Shown here piece by piece: positions 60,974 through 64,000 of a DNA stretch of 64,000 nucleotides; the stretch's first letter is position 1; each line of letters begins with the position of its first letter. Source of the DNA: Clostridiales bacterium (lineage in GTDB: Bacteria; Bacillota; Clostridia; Lachnospirales; Lachnospiraceae); NCBI GenBank assembly GCA_018374355.1, contig JAHAFI010000013.1, positions 11,568 to 75,567 of the forward strand, read 5' to 3'. The position numbers and the translations under genes are program-made. The notes under the pieces were generated by a model that saw only the letters and a list, made by a program, of their open reading frames with translations, was not told the origin of the DNA and made no database searches.

Positions 60974-61717
60974 TTATTCACCACCATTCAGATCCCGTAA
61001 TACCGTCAGCAGTTCCTCCAGAAATTCCTTTCTGCTGCCTTTATTTACCAGTTCCTTGTAGATATTTCCATCCCGCATCACGATCACCCGGTCGCAGTAG
61101 CTGGCGGAAAAGCTGTCGTGGGTTACCATAAAGGTGGTTGCCTTCAGATTTTTCTGAGCCTCCAAAAATGCTCCGATCACCGCTTCACTGGAACGGCTGT
61201 CCAGATTTCCCGTAGGCTCGTCTGCCAGAATCAGAAACGGCTCGTTCATCAACGCTCTCGCCACCGCGGTACGCTGTTTCTGTCCCCCGGAAATTTCTGC
61301 AGGATACTTGTCCCGAATTTCAAAGATGCCGAACATTTTTAACAGCTCCTTTGCCTTTTTCTCCATTTCCTTATAGGGCTCCCTGCGGATGACCTTAGGC
61401 ACACACACATTTTCCAGTACCGTCAGTCCGTCCAGCAGCATAAAATCCTGAAATACAAATCCCAGTTTTTCATTTCTCACGGCTGCAATCTCCTTTTCCC
61501 CCAGAGACGACAGATTTACATCCTTCAGCCGGATTTCTCCCTTATCATAGGGAATAAAGCAGGAAATGCAGTTTAGCAGTGTGGTTTTTCCAGAGCCGGA
61601 GGGACCCATCACCGCTACAAATTCCCCTTCCTTTACCTCAAAAGATACGTCCTTTAATACCTCATATTTTGTTTTTCCTGTCTGATAACTTTTATACAGA
61701 TGTTCTACCTTCAGCAT
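60974..61717 (-). CDS. BceA-like ABC ATPase
   Basis: 247 residues with Walker [10 protein letters not shown] near residue 38, signature [15 protein letters not shown], Walker [13 protein letters not shown] and switch histidine VTHDS. This is the LolD/MacB/BceA subgroup that pairs with FtsX permeases. It overlaps the histidine kinase gene by 7 bases; GGAGG precedes the ATG. Energises the permease encoded next. Confidence 0.94.
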   Translation of the reverse strand: MLKVEHLYKSYQTGKTKYEVLKDVSFEVKEGEFVAVMGPSGSGKTTLLNCISCFIPYDKGEIRLKDVNLSSLGEKEIAAVRNEKLGFVFQDFMLLDGLTVLENVCVPKVIRREPYKEMEKKAKELLKMFGIFEIRDKYPAEISGGQKQRTAVARALMNEPFLILADEPTGNLDSRSSEAVIGAFLEAQKNLKATTFMVTHDSFSASYCDRVIVMRDGNIYKELVNKGSRKEFLEELLTVLRDLNGGE

Positions 61718-63033
61718 GTTGCTTCCTCCGGAATAGGAATCAGCATTTTTACTGTAAATTTTCCTTTATCAGCCTTCACAATACACTGTCCGTCATAGCT
61801 TTCCACACATCTGCGGATATTGGGGAGCCCAAATCCATGGTAGAATTTCTCTTTTTTAGAGGTTTCCCCCTTCATCTTTGCTTCCTCTGACTGTCCCATT
61901 CCCTCATCCAAAGCGTTATTTTCCACAACAATGGTGAGCATATTTCCCTTTCGGGCTCCTTTCACTGTAATCAGCCGTTCATCCGGGGGCAGTTTTACAC
62001 TTGCCTCTATGGCGTTATCCAGAGCATTTCCGAAAATGGTGCTCAAGTCCAGCGGTTTTATAAAAGAACCATCTGCAAAATGAAGGATCGCGCTGAAATC
62101 CACACCCTTTTCTCTGGCCACCCGGGCTTTATCCCGCAAAATGATATTCAGAAAATCGTTTCCGGTCTGATAATAATTTTCGTAATCCTGCACCTGCTCC
62201 TGAAGGTTTTGGATAGATTCCTGACCTTCCGGGGAATTTGCCTGAGACTGAAGCACCAGCAAATGATTTTTGAGATCGTGATAGATACTTCTCACCCTCG
62301 CCTCATCCCTCAGTCTGTCCTCATAATACGCCTGCTGCATGGAAAGCTCCTGTGCCCGGTACGCTGTCTGCACGGAACGGCAGATATATGCAGCCAGATA
62401 GATACAGCCGAAACTGGTAAAAATCGAGACGCCGCAAATGGGATATGCCACAAAAGTATGGTCCGGCATCTTATAAATAATCGTAAAAATGGCCACAAAG
62501 GAGGATAACATCAAGACCTCCACCACCAGCCACATTTTCACGGTAAGATTTCTCGTGATCTGCACAAGGTATTTTTTCAGGAAAATTCCGGCCCCGATCC
62601 AGAACAGCAGCCTGAGCAGCAGAGTCAGGGTATGGATTGCCGTACTTGCCAGCAGATACGGGGAATTCCCATCTATCTCACAGCCTTCCGACATCCCCGT
62701 ATACATCATGAAAAAGCGAAGTCCGCTGTCCTGCATCAGATAATTGACAGCAACCAAAGCCGGATAAAAAATCAGTATCGCCGCCGTTTTCTCCACCCAC
62801 CGTCCCTGATGAAAAATCGTTGCATAGGCAATCATTCCAGCCAGAAGATATAAGATATTTGTCAGATCATTGGAAAAGACCACCACCACAGCCATCAAAC
62901 TGAAGGGCAGAAGCGCCAGAATCCGCATGGGCCAGTTTTTCCGCAATGGAAGAAACGTACACCAAATCCAAAAGAATACAAACACATAAGCCCATTCCAA
63001 AACAAAAGAAACCACATCCAGAAACGCGATCAT
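61711..63033 (-). CDS. GHKL sensor histidine kinase
   Basis: 440 residues. Six to seven N-terminal membrane helices, then a kinase of the AgrC/NatK type: phospho-acceptor in IYHDLKNHLL near residue 243, N box FGNALDNAIEA, and a G box in GFGLPNIRR. ATG 63033 follows GGGGGG; the TTG at 63048 is unlikely. It phosphorylates the LytTR regulator encoded 22 bases upstream. With no obvious extracellular ligand domain, it may sense membrane state or peptides together with the ABC transporter. Confidence 0.9.
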   Translation of the reverse strand: MIAFLDVVSFVLEWAYVFVFFWIWCTFLPLRKNWPMRILALLPFSLMAVVVVFSNDLTNILYLLAGMIAYATIFHQGRWVEKTAAILIFYPALVAVNYLMQDSGLRFFMMYTGMSEGCEIDGNSPYLLASTAIHTLTLLLRLLFWIGAGIFLKKYLVQITRNLTVKMWLVVEVLMLSSFVAIFTIIYKMPDHTFVAYPICGVSIFTSFGCIYLAAYICRSVQTAYRAQELSMQQAYYEDRLRDEARVRSIYHDLKNHLLVLQSQANSPEGQESIQNLQEQVQDYENYYQTGNDFLNIILRDKARVAREKGVDFSAILHFADGSFIKPLDLSTIFGNALDNAIEASVKLPPDERLITVKGARKGNMLTIVVENNALDEGMGQSEEAKMKGETSKKEKFYHGFGLPNIRRCVESYDGQCIVKADKGKFTVKMLIPIPEEATC

Positions 63034-63055
63034 AACAATTCCCCCCAATACTCCG

Positions 63056-63739
63056 TCAAGTGTTCCATAAACTCTTTCCGCCGGGGTGACTGATGGGTAA
63101 GACTTCTCCGGAACGCATCTGAAGCTCCAGCTTTTTCACACCCTTCACAAAATCCAGATTCACCAGATAGCTGGTATGGCTGCGGGCAAAACCCTTATCC
63201 TGCAGTTCCTGCTCCATCTCCTTCATGCTTTTATAACAGAGAATATTCTCTTTTTCCGTGTGCAGAAGAAGATTCCTCTTCTCCGTTTCTATGTATTGGA
63301 TGGCATCTAAAAACACCCTGCATTTTCCATCTTCATTGGCCACCACCAGAGAAGGTGATTCTTCCTTCCGGCGCTGGCTGCGGAAACGGTCCATCTCCGC
63401 TTTCAGCCGCACATACTGCATGGGCTTGATGATATAGTTGGTGGCCTGATACTTATACCCTTCCAATCCATACTGTACCATCGTGGTCAAAAAAATAATC
63501 GCCACCTTCTTATCTCTCTCCCGGATCTTCCCGGCTGCATCCAGTCCGTCCATCAAGTTCATCTGGATGTCCAGAAAAATCAAATCAAAGGAAGGGTCAT
63601 ACCGCTCAATCAAATCTAACCCGTCAAAAAAAGTGGTAATACGAATCTCCTCTCTTATCTCCTCTGCATACCGCTGTAATAATTGGGTCATGTGTTTTAC
63701 AAAACTCTTCTCATCATCACAAATCGCTGCGTGTATCAT
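63056..63739 (-). CDS. LytTR-family response regulator
   Basis: 227 residues: receiver domain with CDDEKSF and phospho-aspartate in DLIFLDIQM, conserved lysine in TNYIIKPMQY, then a C-terminal LytTR DNA-binding domain (HTSYLVNLDFVKGV). ATG 63739 has GAGG 10 bases upstream; a start at 63805 would lie inside the promoter. First gene of the five-gene operon and likely its activator. Confidence 0.93.
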   Translation of the reverse strand: MIHAAICDDEKSFVKHMTQLLQRYAEEIREEIRITTFFDGLDLIERYDPSFDLIFLDIQMNLMDGLDAAGKIRERDKKVAIIFLTTMVQYGLEGYKYQATNYIIKPMQYVRLKAEMDRFRSQRRKEESPSLVVANEDGKCRVFLDAIQYIETEKRNLLLHTEKENILCYKSMKEMEQELQDKGFARSHTSYLVNLDFVKGVKKLELQMRSGEVLPISHPGGKSLWNT

Positions 63740-63776
63740 CTTGTGTCTAACCTCGCTGTAATTTTTTGCTTTGATA

Positions 63777-63805
63777 ATTATACTGCATGAGGAGGCAAAA
63801 TTCAA
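63777..63805 (-). promoter_or_regulatory. Promoter of the LytTR operon
   Basis: Minus-strand TTGAAT (63800-63805) and TATAAT (63777-63782), 17-base spacer. Confidence 0.75.
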
Positions 63806-63813
63806 TCATATCG

Positions 63814-63832
63814 CAAATGCTGATACCATTTG
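63814..63832. promoter_or_regulatory. Inverted repeat upstream of the LytTR operon promoter
   Basis: CAAATG, seven bases, CATTTG, placed 9 bases upstream of the -35 box, where an activator would bind. A further partial CAAATAC lies nearby. LytTR regulators usually use direct repeats, so this is tentative. Confidence 0.4.
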
Positions 63833-63852
63833 TTTTGTATTTGTTTTAAAGC

Positions 63853-63895
63853 AAAAAAAAATGTTGAAAACACTTCGTAGAAGTATTTTCAACAT
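63853..63895 (-). terminator. Terminator of tRNA-Trp
   Basis: Long stem ATGTTGAAAA-ACTTC/GAAGT-TTTTCAACAT with one mismatch and a run of at least eight T on the minus strand, 9 bases after the tRNA. Confidence 0.9.
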
Positions 63896-63903
63896 TTTCT
63901 AAC

Positions 63904-63973
63904 AGGGGATGAGGGATTCGAACCCCCATCGACGGTTTTGGAGACCGGTGCTCTACCATTGAACTAATCCCCT
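63904..63973 (-). tRNA. tRNA-Trp (anticodon CCA)
   Basis: Read on the minus strand: acceptor AGGGGAT pairs with ATCCCCT, D loop AGTTCAATGGTAGAGC, anticodon loop CTCCAAA (CCA), T loop GGTTCGAATCC. The 3' CCA is not encoded. The bases past 63980 resemble the spacer often seen between rRNA or tRNA genes in clostridia, so more RNA genes may lie just outside. Confidence 0.95.
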
Positions 63974-64000
63974 TCACATACCTTCAAAACTGCACATACG

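Overview
The window reads as chromosome of a low-to-moderate GC Firmicute, most likely a Lachnospiraceae-type gut Clostridia. Support: strong AGGAGG ribosome sites, canonical TTGACA/TATAAT promoters, U-tailed terminators, a CIRCE element on htpG, and the clostridial order apt-relA-MBL hydrolase-hemZ-HD protein-hisS-aspS. No phage, IS transposase or CRISPR array is visible. The species cannot be fixed from the sequence.

Layout. 0-3.7 kb: heterodimeric ABC exporter. 3.7-5.6 kb: repeat-rich DNA around a phosphoribosyltransferase-like gene. 5.6-14.5 kb: minus-strand housekeeping run (aspS, hisS, HD-GYP, hemZ, MBL hydrolase, relA, apt). 14.5-22.8 kb: DUF362 ferredoxin protein, AEC carrier, lysA, pyk, a rhomboid-like pseudoprotease, corA and, divergently, aroC. 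22.9-31.4 kb: lactonase-fold protein, RluA synthase, an unusual operon (ICMT-like methyltransferase, GH3-like adenylating enzyme, GGDEF/HD-GYP protein), a UPF0303 protein and an SGNH hydrolase. 31.5-36.3 kb: sdpI/sdpR with two operators, trpS, htpG. 36.5-44.9 kb: LacI regulator with an amylosucrase-like enzyme, XRE regulator, PAP2 phosphatase, glycosyltransferase, mutY, sfsA, HAD phosphatase. 45-48 kb: L,D-transpeptidase and a split ThrE-type exporter. 48.1-58.1 kb: accessory genes for selenium-dependent molybdenum hydroxylases plus a FecCD-type importer. 58.4-63.8 kb: LytTR two-component system with a BceAB-like ABC transporter. The right end carries tRNA-Trp.

The selenium/molybdenum block is the most coherent metabolic island. 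selD, yedF, yqeB, an EF2568-type desulfurase, a DUF3343 protein and yqeC lie on one strand, four junctions being ATGA overlaps. Facing them are XdhC, an importer, and a protein joining a MobA-like domain to a ModE-like DNA-binding domain. A 39-bp palindrome sits on the -10 box of the importer promoter between the two arms. No hydroxylase structural gene is present, so the island looks like a stand-alone cofactor-supply locus.

The strongest candidate for something undescribed is a family of roughly 245-bp intergenic elements (4139, 5329, 33965). Each has a conserved 88-90 bp core inside long arms whose sequence differs between copies while pairing is kept. All three lie in the same orientation, with the paired arms ending 20-23 bases past the stop codon of a minus-strand gene. 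A second family is MITE-like: a full copy at 58111-58254 has 14-bp terminal inverted repeats and an 8-bp flanking direct repeat, and fragments lie elsewhere. All functional statements are read from sequence and family knowledge; no search was run.
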